This document shows positions 35,622 through 44,551 of a stretch of 64,000 bases of DNA, in pieces. The position numbers and the translations under genes are program-made. The stretch lies in the NCBI RefSeq assembly GCF_001442625.1, contig NZ_LMZQ01000001.1:434001-498000 (forward strand), given 5' to 3'. Source of the DNA: Pedobacter ginsenosidimutans. GTDB lineage: Bacteria > Bacteroidota > Bacteroidia > Sphingobacteriales > Sphingobacteriaceae. The stretch's first letter is position 1, and each line of letters opens with the position of its first letter. The notes under the pieces were generated by a model. That model was given only the letters and a program-made list of their open reading frames with translations, was not told the DNA's origin and did not search any database.

Positions 35622-36482
35622 TTATTGTATTTTAATTTGTTTTATACACTCTACTAAGCTATCTCTCCAATAAGGGATTTCAATATTAAATGTATCTTTT
35701 ATTTTAGATTTATCCATCACCGAAAACGCTGGCCGGATAGCCTTGGTCGGATAAGCAGACCCCGGAATAGGGTTCACTTTAACGGTTGTTTCGCTAATAT
35801 CAAAAATGGCCTTTGCAAAATCGAACCATGAGGTTACACCTTCATTGCTATAATGGTAAACGCCATAAGCGGCGGATGAAGAACTTACAATATCAAAAAT
35901 GGCATTTGCCAAATCAATCGCGTAGGTTGGTGTACCCACCTGATCTGCAATGATATTCAGTTCGTCACGCTCGGCACCAAGCTTAAGCATGGTTTTTACA
36001 AAGTTGTTGGCATACTCAGAATACAACCAGCTGGTGCGGATAATGAAGTGAGCAGGCAGTGTTGAAATAACTACTTTTTCTCCATCTAGTTTGGTTACAC
36101 CATAAACATTGATCGGTTCAGCTTTATCATCTTCTTTTAGCAATTTAACTTCATTTCCTTCAAAAACAAAATCGGTAGAAACATGTATAAGCGTTGCTCC
36201 ATTTACTAAACAAGCTGAGGCTAAATATCCCGCACCTGTTTCATTAATGGCTTTAGCCAGCTCAACTTCATCCTCTGCTTTATCTACAGCAGTATAAGCG
36301 GCACAGTTAATTACAAAAGCAGGTTGCGCTGCAGCTAACAGATCGTTCAAACCAGATTCATCCAGAATATTGGCATCCTGCTCGGCTGGGAAAACAATTT
36401 CCGTAATTCCTCTTCGCTCCGCAACCACCTTTAAACATTGGCCCAATTGCCCACCGGCACCAATTACTAATATTTTGCTCAT
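35622..36482 (-). CDS. rfbD: dTDP-4-dehydrorhamnose reductase
   Basis: RfbD uses NAD(P)H to reduce dTDP-4-dehydro-L-rhamnose to dTDP-L-rhamnose, the last step of the pathway. The 286-residue protein has the cofactor motif IGAGGQLGQCL, STDFVFEG, the catalytic YGVTKLDGEK and IRTSWLYSE. The start ATGA overlaps the rfbC stop by four bases, a sign of translational coupling. Identity is firm. Confidence 0.95.
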   Translation of the reverse strand: MSKILVIGAGGQLGQCLKVVAERRGITEIVFPAEQDANILDESGLNDLLAAAQPAFVINCAAYTAVDKAEDEVELAKAINETGAGYLASACLVNGATLIHVSTDFVFEGNEVKLLKEDDKAEPINVYGVTKLDGEKVVISTLPAHFIIRTSWLYSEYANNFVKTMLKLGAERDELNIIADQVGTPTYAIDLANAIFDIVSSSSAAYGVYHYSNEGVTSWFDFAKAIFDISETTVKVNPIPGSAYPTKAIRPAFSVMDKSKIKDTFNIEIPYWRDSLVECIKQIKIQ

Positions 36483-37027
36483 ATATGCTGTAAAACTGAA
36501 AAGGGTTTTAAAAGAAGGTCTTTATCTGAAATAGCTTGATCTTCTTCTGGAATTAACCAATCGATATTCAGGTCCGCATCATTATAAATTACGCCAGTTT
36601 CTGAAGCTTTATTGAAAAAATTATCGCACTTGTATAAAAATTCTGCGGTTTCACTTAATACAGAAAAGCCATGAACAAAGCCTCTGGGGATGTATAGTTG
36701 CAGTTTATTCTCGGCACTTAAGCGTACAGCAATGTGCTTGCCATAAGTTGGTGAACTTGGGCGAACATCTACCGCAACATCCAATACCTCACCCTTGGTT
36801 ACACGTACCAACTTTGCCTGCGCAAATTCACCCGTTTGGGCATGTAGGCCACGGATTACACCATATGAAGAATAAGATTGGTTATCCTGAACAAACCTGC
36901 CAGATAAACCTGTTTTTTCTTCAAAAGTATTTTGATTAAAGCTTTCAAAAAAATAACCCCTGGGATCTTCAAATACCCTTGGCTTTATAATCAGACAGTC
37001 TTTTAATCCTGTTTGTTCAATTTCCAT
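36479..37027 (-). CDS. rfbC: dTDP-4-dehydrorhamnose 3,5-epimerase
   Basis: RfbC inverts C3 and C5 of dTDP-4-keto-6-deoxyglucose. The 182-residue protein has the cupin-like core: FEDPRGYFFES, VQDNQSYSSYGVIRGLH (catalytic His), KLVRVTKGEVLDVAVDVR and IPRGFVHGFSVLSE. The length is normal. It overlaps rfbD by 4 nt and rfbB by 1 nt, so the three are translated together. Identity is certain. Confidence 0.96.
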   Translation of the reverse strand: MEIEQTGLKDCLIIKPRVFEDPRGYFFESFNQNTFEEKTGLSGRFVQDNQSYSSYGVIRGLHAQTGEFAQAKLVRVTKGEVLDVAVDVRPSSPTYGKHIAVRLSAENKLQLYIPRGFVHGFSVLSETAEFLYKCDNFFNKASETGVIYNDADLNIDWLIPEEDQAISDKDLLLKPFSVLQHI

Positions 37028-38079
37028 TATTTACTGCTGTATTGTTGTTCGTAATAAGATTGATAATTGCCAGAGGTTACATTGTTTAACCAGTCTTCAT
37101 TTTGTAAATACCAGTCTACCGTTTTGGCCAAGCCTTCTTCAAATTGTAAGCTTGGTACCCAATCCAATTGATTTTGTAATTTACTCGAATCAATGGCATA
37201 GCGTAAATCGTGCCCTGCACGGTCGGTTACATAGGTGATCAGTTTGGCCGATTCACCAGCTTCGCGACCTAATTTTTGATCCATAATGGTGCAAAGTAAA
37301 TTGATCAGATCGATATTTTTCCATTCGTTATGACCACCAATATTATAGGTATCCCCCGTTTTAGAATGATGGAAAATTACATCGATTGCTCTGGCATGGT
37401 CTTCTACCCATAACCAATCGCGTACGTTTTCGCCTTTACCATATACAGGTACCGGTTTGTTATTTTTGATATTATTAATGGCCAGTGGAATCAGTTTCTC
37501 AGGGAAATGATGAGAACCATAGTTGTTGGAGCAATTAGAAATTACACAATCCATACCATAAGTATCGTGGTAAGCCCTTACAAAATGATCAGAGCTTGCC
37601 TTTGATGCAGAATAGGGGCTGTGTGGATCGTAAGCGGTGGTTTCGGTAAACATCCCCGTTTCACCTAAAGCGCCATAAACCTCATCGGTACTTACATGAT
37701 AGAAACGTTTTTTATCGTAATCACCTTTCCAATATTCGCGAGCTGCATTTAATAAATTTACAGTCCCAATTACATTGGTAATTACAAAAGCTGTTGGATC
37801 AGAAATAGAACGATCTACATGGCTCTCTGCTGCAAGGTGGATTACCGCATCGAAATTTTCTGTTTTAAACAGATCAAACATCGCATTCGCATCAGTAATA
37901 TCTTCTTTTACAAATCTATAATTTGGCTTATTTTCAATATCGGTTAAATTAGCAAGATTACCTGCGTAGGTAAGTTTATCTAAGTTTACAATTTCGTACC
38001 CAGGATAGTTGTTAACAAAACGGCGGACTACATGAGAGCCAATAAAGCCCGCACCACCAGTGATTAAGATTTTTTTCAC
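37027..38079 (-). CDS. rfbB: dTDP-glucose 4,6-dehydratase
   Basis: RfbB forms dTDP-4-keto-6-deoxy-D-glucose. The 350-residue protein has the NAD motif ITGGAGFIGSHVV, HLAAESHVDRSI, VSTDEVYGALGE and the catalytic YSASKASSDHFVRAY. The start is a GTG at 38079: upstream in frame there is a stop and no ATG that keeps the Rossmann motif at the end. It is the first gene of the rfbBCDA run and the start of the whole locus; the 242-bp upstream region should carry the promoter, but I cannot point to a clean -33/-7 pair. Identity is certain. Confidence 0.96.
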   Translation of the reverse strand: MKKILITGGAGFIGSHVVRRFVNNYPGYEIVNLDKLTYAGNLANLTDIENKPNYRFVKEDITDANAMFDLFKTENFDAVIHLAAESHVDRSISDPTAFVITNVIGTVNLLNAAREYWKGDYDKKRFYHVSTDEVYGALGETGMFTETTAYDPHSPYSASKASSDHFVRAYHDTYGMDCVISNCSNNYGSHHFPEKLIPLAINNIKNNKPVPVYGKGENVRDWLWVEDHARAIDVIFHHSKTGDTYNIGGHNEWKNIDLINLLCTIMDQKLGREAGESAKLITYVTDRAGHDLRYAIDSSKLQNQLDWVPSLQFEEGLAKTVDWYLQNEDWLNNVTSGNYQSYYEQQYSSK

Positions 38080-38321
38080 AGTTATTAAATGATTTTCAAT
38101 TCAGCTAAAGTAAGTTAGATTTCGGCAAAAAACAACTTAATTTTGACATAAGCTAAAAACTGAACGAAATAATTTAGAAGCAATTAGTTAATTTCTATGA
38201 ACGTCTTCTGTATAAATAGATAAGCTTGCAGTTCTAATAGATATGCGCAAGGAAAGTATAGACAAAGCTTATATTGACTTTGGTGTTGCTCCAATAAGCA
38301 TAAAAATTTAAGGAAGACAAA

Positions 38322-38888
38322 CTACATCGCCGCCACAGAACTTTCTAATTCTTTATACCATTCTTCTCCATATTTACGGATCAGCGGGCCCTTTAAAAAG
38401 CTGTATACTGGAACTTTAAGTTCTCGGCCAAAGGTACAGGCGTCATGACAGATGTGCCAACGGTCGTAATTTAGCACGTCGAATTCTGGATACTTGGTTA
38501 TCCGAATAGGATAAAGGTGACAGGAAATCGGTTTCTGCCAATCTACAATACCCTGCTCATACGCTTTTTCAATGGCACATTTGGTAATACCACCCTCAAA
38601 AAGCACGTAAGCACATTCTTTATTTTTATCTACACAAGGGGTGGTTAAATCGCCATCTTCATCAACTACGTAAACACCTTGTTCCTCAATGGCTTTAATG
38701 CCTTTTTCATTCAACAGGTGTTTAATTTTCGGATAAATCTCTTCCAAAACGGCTTTTTCATCATTATCCAATGGTGCACCCGAATCACCTTCCACACAAC
38801 AGATTCCTTTACATTTGCTTAAATTACAAACAAAGTTTTCTTTCAATACGTCTTCGTGCACCAGCACCTGTTCAACTTCTATCATCAT
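38322..38888 (-). CDS. DUF3109 family cysteine-rich protein
   Basis: A 188-residue protein with several Cys pairs: VCNLSKCKGICCVEGDSGAP near residues 21-40, then TPCVDKNKECAYV, TKCAIEKAY, ISCHLYPIRI and WHICHDACTFG. The arrangement (CxxxxCxGxCC...) suggests metal, possibly Zn or Fe-S, binding, and matches the DUF3109 family common in Bacteroidota. Its function is unknown. The ATG overlaps the preceding gene's stop by one base, so it is translationally coupled to the DUF3108 gene upstream. Two ATG codons in a row leave the start ambiguous by one residue. Confidence 0.88.
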   Translation of the reverse strand: MMIEVEQVLVHEDVLKENFVCNLSKCKGICCVEGDSGAPLDNDEKAVLEEIYPKIKHLLNEKGIKAIEEQGVYVVDEDGDLTTPCVDKNKECAYVLFEGGITKCAIEKAYEQGIVDWQKPISCHLYPIRITKYPEFDVLNYDRWHICHDACTFGRELKVPVYSFLKGPLIRKYGEEWYKELESSVAAM

Positions 38889-39661
38889 TATTCTTTTGCT
38901 AAAGCATATTTCAGGCCACTGGCCGATTTTAATTCCATCGTAACTGCCCCCACCAATATCTCTACCTGGGCTTTTACCGGCACGCGGTTTCCATCATCGG
39001 TTACCCAGAGGTATAACCTGCTATCTTTTTTAAAGATCCTTCCTGGTTTAATGGATGGACTAAATTTTAAACAGCGGATGTTACCCAACTTACTTTTAAT
39101 CGTTTCTTTCCCTATATATTCAACCTCTAAGGCTGAGATTTCATCACCCAAGAAATAGTTCAGTTTAAACTTATCACCAATCTTGATTTTACTGATATCC
39201 AGGCTTCGGGCAAAGTAATAAGCCGAAACCAGATCAAAAGTCTGATTAGTTGGTGTTGTAAAAGTCCCTCTGTTCGAAACTACTTTCTTTGCATCCTGCG
39301 TAAAACGTGCCTTATCCTGGCGTCTATAGCTGGCCTCACGGATATTCTCCTGATAGAAATAAGGTAAAAGGTCAGTTTTATCAATATACGAATCGTAATG
39401 ATCTCTTATCTTATAAAACACATCAAAAGTTCCGGAAGTCTGCGCATCAACCGTAAGTTTATAGGTAGGCTTGTTATCAAACTTTAAATCAGAATTGGCT
39501 ACCTTAATAGTGGCTTCTGCCGCCGTGATAAATCCGTACCTTAATTTATATTGCAAAACTTCACCTTCCTGAAATACGGCCTCTTTCTTCAGGGGAAGTT
39601 CCTGAGCCGTTGCCAAAAGACTGCATAAGCCAGCCGTGACGGTTATAAATAATTTCTTCAT
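38888..39661 (-). CDS. DUF3108 domain protein, exported
   Basis: A 257-residue protein with a signal peptide (MKKLFITVTAGLCSLLATAQ) and a beta-rich body typical of DUF3108: EGEVLQYKLRYGFITAAEAT, FDVFYKIRDHYDSYIDKTDL and TFDLVSAYYFARSLDI. Such proteins are periplasmic or outer-membrane associated and of unknown function. I start at the ATG at 39661, where the signal peptide is proper; a further 14 codons upstream are open but unlike the family. The downstream DUF3109 gene overlaps its stop by one base. Confidence 0.88.
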   Translation of the reverse strand: MKKLFITVTAGLCSLLATAQELPLKKEAVFQEGEVLQYKLRYGFITAAEATIKVANSDLKFDNKPTYKLTVDAQTSGTFDVFYKIRDHYDSYIDKTDLLPYFYQENIREASYRRQDKARFTQDAKKVVSNRGTFTTPTNQTFDLVSAYYFARSLDISKIKIGDKFKLNYFLGDEISALEVEYIGKETIKSKLGNIRCLKFSPSIKPGRIFKKDSRLYLWVTDDGNRVPVKAQVEILVGAVTMELKSASGLKYALAKE

Positions 39662-39762
39662 TGCTTTTGTAATCATTTGTGTGTGTTGGGAGGAAAAAAC
39701 CATTCCTAAAAGATATGGTTAATTCTTTCCTCTATGAAGATATACAAAAAGCAAACCAAAAT

Positions 39763-40278
39763 TTAATCTTTTCTTTTATATACAGGAACGGTAGAGCAGG
39801 GTTCGCCAAACATAATGCTTTTAACTACTGGTGTAAGCAGATTGGTTACCTCAACATAGGCTGAAACCGGAACATCGATATCGCCGCATCCTTTTACCAC
39901 CACACGCTCATTAGCATAATCTTGTGGATTAATTTTAGCCAATGCCTTGGTAAATAAAACAGCTTCCAATGTATTTAAATCGCCGAATACCACTTCGTTT
40001 GCATATGGTTTTAGTTTATTCGCCAGTAGCATATAAGCCCAGGTAGGTACAATTGCATCAGCCGAGCAGATAATGGCTACATTCTTATCTTGATATTGCG
40101 CCCAATCGTGATTTTTGATAAACTCTCTAAAATCCTTTTCTCTTAACATTAAACCATGAAATAGATTATGCACAATATCATAAACCACTCTTTCGCCTTT
40201 ATGATAAAAATCTTCGAGATTTAAGGTAATTAAACCGCTATTAGCTACTTTATTAATAATGTTTTCCTGAATTTCCAT
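39763..40278 (-). CDS. DUF2480 family protein
   Basis: A 171-residue cytosolic-looking protein whose sequence (ITLNLEDFYHKGERVVYDI, then SADAIVPTWAYMLLANKLKP, then VVVKGCGDIDVPVSAYVEVT) matches the DUF2480 family of Bacteroidota. Function is unknown. No signal peptide or membrane segment is seen. It lies 65 nt downstream of the foldase gene, after a hairpin terminator, so it may have its own promoter in that gap. Confidence 0.88.
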   Translation of the reverse strand: MEIQENIINKVANSGLITLNLEDFYHKGERVVYDIVHNLFHGLMLREKDFREFIKNHDWAQYQDKNVAIICSADAIVPTWAYMLLANKLKPYANEVVFGDLNTLEAVLFTKALAKINPQDYANERVVVKGCGDIDVPVSAYVEVTNLLTPVVKSIMFGEPCSTVPVYKRKD

Positions 40279-40290
40279 GTCCTTAAATAA

Positions 40291-40322
40291 AAAAACCGTT
40301 CCAACTAATCATCGGAACGGTT
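40291..40322 (-). terminator. Terminator of the PpiD-like gene
   Basis: AACCGTTCC (40294-40302) and GGAACGGTT (40314-40322) form a perfect 9-bp stem; on the minus strand it is followed by TTTTTATTTAAGG. It lies 21 nt after the stop codon. Confidence 0.85.
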
Positions 40323-40343
40323 ACAAAATTACGTATTTTCTAT

Positions 40344-42428
40344 TTAATAGAATTTCACACGATTGTCTTTTATCTTTGCATTTTCCTGTAAAGCCTGGAA
40401 AGCCGATCCTAATGAACGCTGCCCTAAACTTAACATCATGCTTTCTTTTTGTTTAAACATATTTGCAATTGGTGCAGGATTTGTAAATCCATCAACTGAA
40501 AATACATAAACACCACGCTCACCCTGAACAGGAACAGATACTTTACCTGGCTGTGAACCGAAAACGCTTCCAACTAAAGCATTTTCCTGTGCTACACCTG
40601 GGATTACCGGATTAGCAAATACCACGTTCTGTACTGGATTAACCGGACGTGCAACTTTAGCTGCAACCTGATCGATACTTCCTTTACCTGCGTTGGCTAA
40701 TTTTTCTTTTAATTGTTTTGCTTTAACTGCATTAATTACCATTGGCTCAATTTCCTTCTTCACATCAGCTAATGATAAAACACCTTTTGGACTGATGGTA
40801 GTTAAACGGGCCACAACATAAGCATTACTCATGGTATAAATTTCAGGCAATACTTCACCTTTATCTGCTGCGTAAGCATCTTGAATTAATTTACGTGGGT
40901 TATCCAATCCAGCTGCAAATCCTTGTGTTGATGCAACCTTATCAGCAACGGCAACTTTTAATCCTTTCTGTGCTGCAAATTTGCTAAAGTCGTTACCTTT
41001 CACATCAGTTAAGAAATTGCTTGCTGCTTTGTAAGCAGCTGCCTGGGTTTTACTACTTGCATTTAATGCTTTTTCTACGTAAGCCAATTTAGCCACTTTA
41101 GATGAACCGATCTGTTTTTCGATTTTAAGCACATGGTATCCAAACTGAGATTTTACTACTTTAAGATCTCCTGTCTTCCCATCAAAAGCTGCATTTTCAA
41201 ACTCAGGTACCATAGCACCACGGGCAAAAGCCGGCATTTCGCCACCTTTATCTTTCGAACCATCTACGCTGTAGTTTTTAGCCAGTTCTGCAAAATTAGC
41301 TCCTTTTAAAATTAATGTTTTTAATGAATCAGCTAACTTCAGTGCTTTATCTTCGCCACCAACTTTAGCCGGATCGATTAAGATGTGGCTTGCCTTTACC
41401 GAATCAGGAGAGATACGTGTAGATACTACCTTTACAATTTTGTATGAGTTACCTGTTAATTTCGGACCGTAAAAACTGCCTGCAGGTAAAGCGAATACTG
41501 CCGAATCAACCGCAGGATCTAACTTGCCTTTTGTGATATAAGTAAACGGAACTTTTACGTCTGAATTGATGGCTGCGAAAAGTGAATCGTTTTTAGCCAC
41601 CTGAAAATCAGCAGCAATTTTGTCTACCTGAGCTTTGATTGCTAATGAATCTGCTTTGGTTGGACTGATACTGAAAGTAACGTACTCGAAAGCACGTGTT
41701 TCTTGTGGATTGTTGAAACGTGCTTTGTTCTGCTCATAATATTCTGAGTAGTCGTTATCTGTTAATTTAACAGAAGCATCAGGAATAGAAGTATAATCTA
41801 AACTTACGTATTTAAAATTAGCCAGTTTATTGCGGTTGGTATATTCGTCAGTAGCTTCTAAAGAAGTTACATAAACCGAATTACGGATCAGGTTAGAATA
41901 TTTTGTTTGAAGGGCCTGGTTTTTAATTTCTTCCTGTAACATATTAGATTGCTGCAAAGCCTGAGGTTCTTTCGATTTTAGAAAGTTCATCAAGGTAGCG
42001 CGGTCTAACTGTCCTGTTTGAGGATTAGAGAAATATTGTTTAATTAGGGGGCTAGGGTTTTGACCTTGTAATAAATCTAACAGTTCATCTTCAGAAACTG
42101 TTAAACCTAAACGATCGTACTCTTTAGTTAACAAAACTTTTGCCAACTCTGCATTCCATGCCTGATCAACAGCCATAGCAGTCATCTGTGCATTTGCACT
42201 GCCGCCATATTGTTGTTTCATCTGGTTTACACCCTGATCAACCTTTGGTCCGAACTCATCAATACTGATATCCTTACCATCAATTGATCCTACAACTTTT
42301 TGATCTGCTGCCCAAAAAGGTTTACCCACGTTAATTGCATCACCTACTAAAAATGCAACAATTGCAAAACCGATGGCAAAAACTAGAATATAGCCTGCAC
42401 GGTTACGCAAAAATGTCATTAATCCCAT
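40344..42428 (-). CDS. PpiD/SurA-like peptidyl-prolyl isomerase and periplasmic foldase
   Basis: A 694-residue protein anchored by one N-terminal membrane helix (AGYILVFAIGFAIVAFLVGD). A SurA-N-like chaperone part follows. A parvulin (PpiC-type) isomerase domain is near residues 340-450, marked by KASHILIDP, FAELAKNYSVDGSKDKGGEM, then AFARGAMVPEFENAAF and QFGYHVLKIEKQ. PpiD-type proteins help outer-membrane and exported proteins fold as they leave the Sec channel. The overall layout is normal for Bacteroidota. It is followed by a strong terminator and preceded by a repeat-rich gap after lptC. Confidence 0.92.
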   Translation of the reverse strand: MGLMTFLRNRAGYILVFAIGFAIVAFLVGDAINVGKPFWAADQKVVGSIDGKDISIDEFGPKVDQGVNQMKQQYGGSANAQMTAMAVDQAWNAELAKVLLTKEYDRLGLTVSEDELLDLLQGQNPSPLIKQYFSNPQTGQLDRATLMNFLKSKEPQALQQSNMLQEEIKNQALQTKYSNLIRNSVYVTSLEATDEYTNRNKLANFKYVSLDYTSIPDASVKLTDNDYSEYYEQNKARFNNPQETRAFEYVTFSISPTKADSLAIKAQVDKIAADFQVAKNDSLFAAINSDVKVPFTYITKGKLDPAVDSAVFALPAGSFYGPKLTGNSYKIVKVVSTRISPDSVKASHILIDPAKVGGEDKALKLADSLKTLILKGANFAELAKNYSVDGSKDKGGEMPAFARGAMVPEFENAAFDGKTGDLKVVKSQFGYHVLKIEKQIGSSKVAKLAYVEKALNASSKTQAAAYKAASNFLTDVKGNDFSKFAAQKGLKVAVADKVASTQGFAAGLDNPRKLIQDAYAADKGEVLPEIYTMSNAYVVARLTTISPKGVLSLADVKKEIEPMVINAVKAKQLKEKLANAGKGSIDQVAAKVARPVNPVQNVVFANPVIPGVAQENALVGSVFGSQPGKVSVPVQGERGVYVFSVDGFTNPAPIANMFKQKESMMLSLGQRSLGSAFQALQENAKIKDNRVKFY

Positions 42429-42559
42429 ATTGTAATTATAAATTTATTTAGTTCTTTTTTAAGAGGGCGCAAGATACAAATTTGCCTCAAAAAAGAAAAC
42501 ACAAAATTTTATTTATCAAGTGTTTAATTTTTAAGTAAATACAAGCCCTGTTTTAATGT

Positions 42560-42675
42560 TTGAATGAAAGAATTTTGAGTGATTGAATTAGGGAATGAGT
42601 GGATGATGGAGTTATTGAAAGATGATTTGAATAAATCCATTTAAACATTCAATAATTCACTCATTCCATCATTTA
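42560..42675. repeat. AT-rich imperfect inverted repeat of GAATGAGTG words
   Basis: AATGAGTG...TTATTGAA (about 42593-42620) pairs with TTCAATAATTCACTCATT (about 42648-42665), with an insertion in the left arm. It lies between lptC and the foldase gene. No coding sense is seen. Confidence 0.5.
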
Positions 42676-42685
42676 TACATTGCGA

Positions 42686-43258
42686 CTAAGGTGCTACACC
42701 TTCCTTCATGTTCAGTTCACCGTTTCCGCTATCCATTTCATAGGTACTAAAATCCTGCGGAGCTTTAAAGTTAATGCCTTCACCTATGCTTCCATCAACT
42801 CCTTTCACATATACCCGTTGATTGGAATAAAAAATCTTTTTCGACTCATCCCAGATCAGTTCCTGCGAAGAAAAAGTATCGCCTTTACTGTTTTTTACCA
42901 CAACATTCTTCCTAAATTCGGTTTTAAGCTCATTATCTTTCCTAATGGCGTAATCGCACACTAAGTTTCCATCAACAGTCCCATTCGGATTATAAAAATC
43001 GATGTTTACCCCTTTTATCATCTCCTGATAAGCGCTTCCATTATTAGGTGTAACCTTATCCATTATTGGGGCGTATCCTTTAGCCTTAATTCTGGCAGAA
43101 TCGCTGTAAGTAATATCGACACCGATGGTCCGATCTCTGGTTAAGATTACTTTATTTGATGAAACCGAATTGGCATTTTTTAGATCGTCGTCTCCACAGG
43201 AAGCCAGAAAAAAAGGCAACACCAGAAACAGACCATATAAAAATGTCTTTAAATTCAT
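42686..43258 (-). CDS. lptC: LPS export protein LptC
   Basis: LptC is the membrane-anchored link that receives LPS from the LptBFG transporter and passes it to LptA. This 190-residue protein starts with a lipoprotein-like signal ending in FLASC, as is typical in Bacteroidota, followed by a beta-jellyroll core: VDITYSDSARIKAKGYAP, YQEMIKGVNIDFYN, NVVVKNSKGDTFSSQELIWD and YSNQRVYVKG. It overlaps the upstream barrel gene by one base (TAATG). The lptC, barrel, coaX order is often seen in Bacteroidota. The call is good though the family is variable. Confidence 0.85.
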   Translation of the reverse strand: MNLKTFLYGLFLVLPFFLASCGDDDLKNANSVSSNKVILTRDRTIGVDITYSDSARIKAKGYAPIMDKVTPNNGSAYQEMIKGVNIDFYNPNGTVDGNLVCDYAIRKDNELKTEFRKNVVVKNSKGDTFSSQELIWDESKKIFYSNQRVYVKGVDGSIGEGINFKAPQDFSTYEMDSGNGELNMKEGVAP

Positions 43259-44550
43259 TAGTCTACACGGTACTTACGGAACCAGGTATCGTTCAAGGTA
43301 AAGCCTAAGTGGAAATTAATAAACTTCTCTTTAACAAGATTATCGCTTAACGTTCCTCTTTGTCCGAACTCGGTTGTAAAGTTGATTTTATAAAATGCCG
43401 TACCACCGTTAGCAGTAGGCAACGGGAAGCCAAAACCTAACGATGCACCCATTTGTTTGATATCCTGATTACCGATTTTGATATAAGTTTTATCGTAATT
43501 AAAACCAAGGCGGTAATCTACACGTTTCATGTAACTGTTGTAAGAATATGCATCTGGTGTCCACTGGCCACCCAAAGAAGCACCCCAGCTATCTTGCAAA
43601 CCCTGGTTTACATTATTGATACTTGTTGCAGACCATTTACTCATTCTAAAATCGGCACCGATCATCCACTTATCATTTTGCTGGATAGAAATCCCAAAAT
43701 TGTGCGTTAATGGCAGGGTAAGATTAGATTTCCCGTTATTCGCAATATTTAACGTATCGGCTGCAGGGTTTTCATTACCACTTTGATCTCTTGTGTAGAA
43801 CGTAGCAAAAGAAGTTTGTGTTGAATTTATTTTCCCAGAAGTACTTCCAGAATAACCCAGGGTCATAATTGTTTTCTTGCCGATATTAAAATCGTACTGA
43901 ATGCCATAAGAGTAATTTATACCACCAACACTGTTTTTATTTTGAAGTTTGGCATTATAAGACCCTACCGATTGAAATTCGGTAGCCCGGGTAGTTTGAA
44001 GGTTACCAAAAATATACTCTAAGTTACCGCCAATCCTTAAATGATCGCCAAAACGATAACCATAACCTAAATAAGCCTTTGATAAGCCACCTTCGCCTTC
44101 ATAAAGCTGGTCTAAAGTGGTTGTATCAACTTTGGTCGTATTTCTGTAAGAGTAACCCAAATCTGAGTAAGGCAAAATACCAAAACTCAAGGCTGATCTT
44201 TTGGTAACCGGAGCGGCAAATGCCAAATGACTAAAAGTAGAATTGAAACTCGTTTCGCTTAAATTGTTTCGTGAAAGATTGGTTATACCCGCACTCATTC
44301 CCACATCAATGGTAGTTAAAGATATTCCGGCATAAGATGCAGGGTTTTGCATATTAATATAATTGAACCCTGTTACTTTACCTACTGCGGTAGAAATTCC
44401 ACCCATTGCCCTAAGCTGGGGCAACAAAGATCCCTTTATATTTCCAAGTCCATATCTTGAATATGGTGATGAAGTGGTAACCTGTGCCTGAGCACTTAAA
44501 CCACAAACTAGAACGAGTATGGCTGCAATATAATTTATTCTTTTGTACAT
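43258..44550 (-). CDS. Outer-membrane beta-barrel protein next to lptC
   Basis: A 430-residue exported protein with a signal peptide (INYIAAILVLVCGLSAQAQ) and alternating amphipathic strands. Its first strand region, SSPYSRYGLGNIKGSL, and blocks such as NMQNPASYAGISLTTIDVG and LSFGILPYSDLGYSYRNTT are of the FadL-like/PorV-like barrel type. Its role is unknown; linkage to lptC suggests a place in outer-membrane biogenesis. I start at 44550, two bases after the coaX stop; an upstream ATG-like start inside coaX lacks a clean signal peptide. The barrel assignment is solid, the function is not. Confidence 0.75.
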   Translation of the reverse strand: MYKRINYIAAILVLVCGLSAQAQVTTSSPYSRYGLGNIKGSLLPQLRAMGGISTAVGKVTGFNYINMQNPASYAGISLTTIDVGMSAGITNLSRNNLSETSFNSTFSHLAFAAPVTKRSALSFGILPYSDLGYSYRNTTKVDTTTLDQLYEGEGGLSKAYLGYGYRFGDHLRIGGNLEYIFGNLQTTRATEFQSVGSYNAKLQNKNSVGGINYSYGIQYDFNIGKKTIMTLGYSGSTSGKINSTQTSFATFYTRDQSGNENPAADTLNIANNGKSNLTLPLTHNFGISIQQNDKWMIGADFRMSKWSATSINNVNQGLQDSWGASLGGQWTPDAYSYNSYMKRVDYRLGFNYDKTYIKIGNQDIKQMGASLGFGFPLPTANGGTAFYKINFTTEFGQRGTLSDNLVKEKFINFHLGFTLNDTWFRKYRVD

Positions 44551-44551
44551 T

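Noticed and set aside
38245..38313. 22-codon plus-strand frame (MRKESIDKAYIDFGVAPISIKI would exceed a credible gene only by context)
   Set aside because: No promoter, ribosome site or hydrophobic character; lies alone between divergent signals upstream of rfbB.
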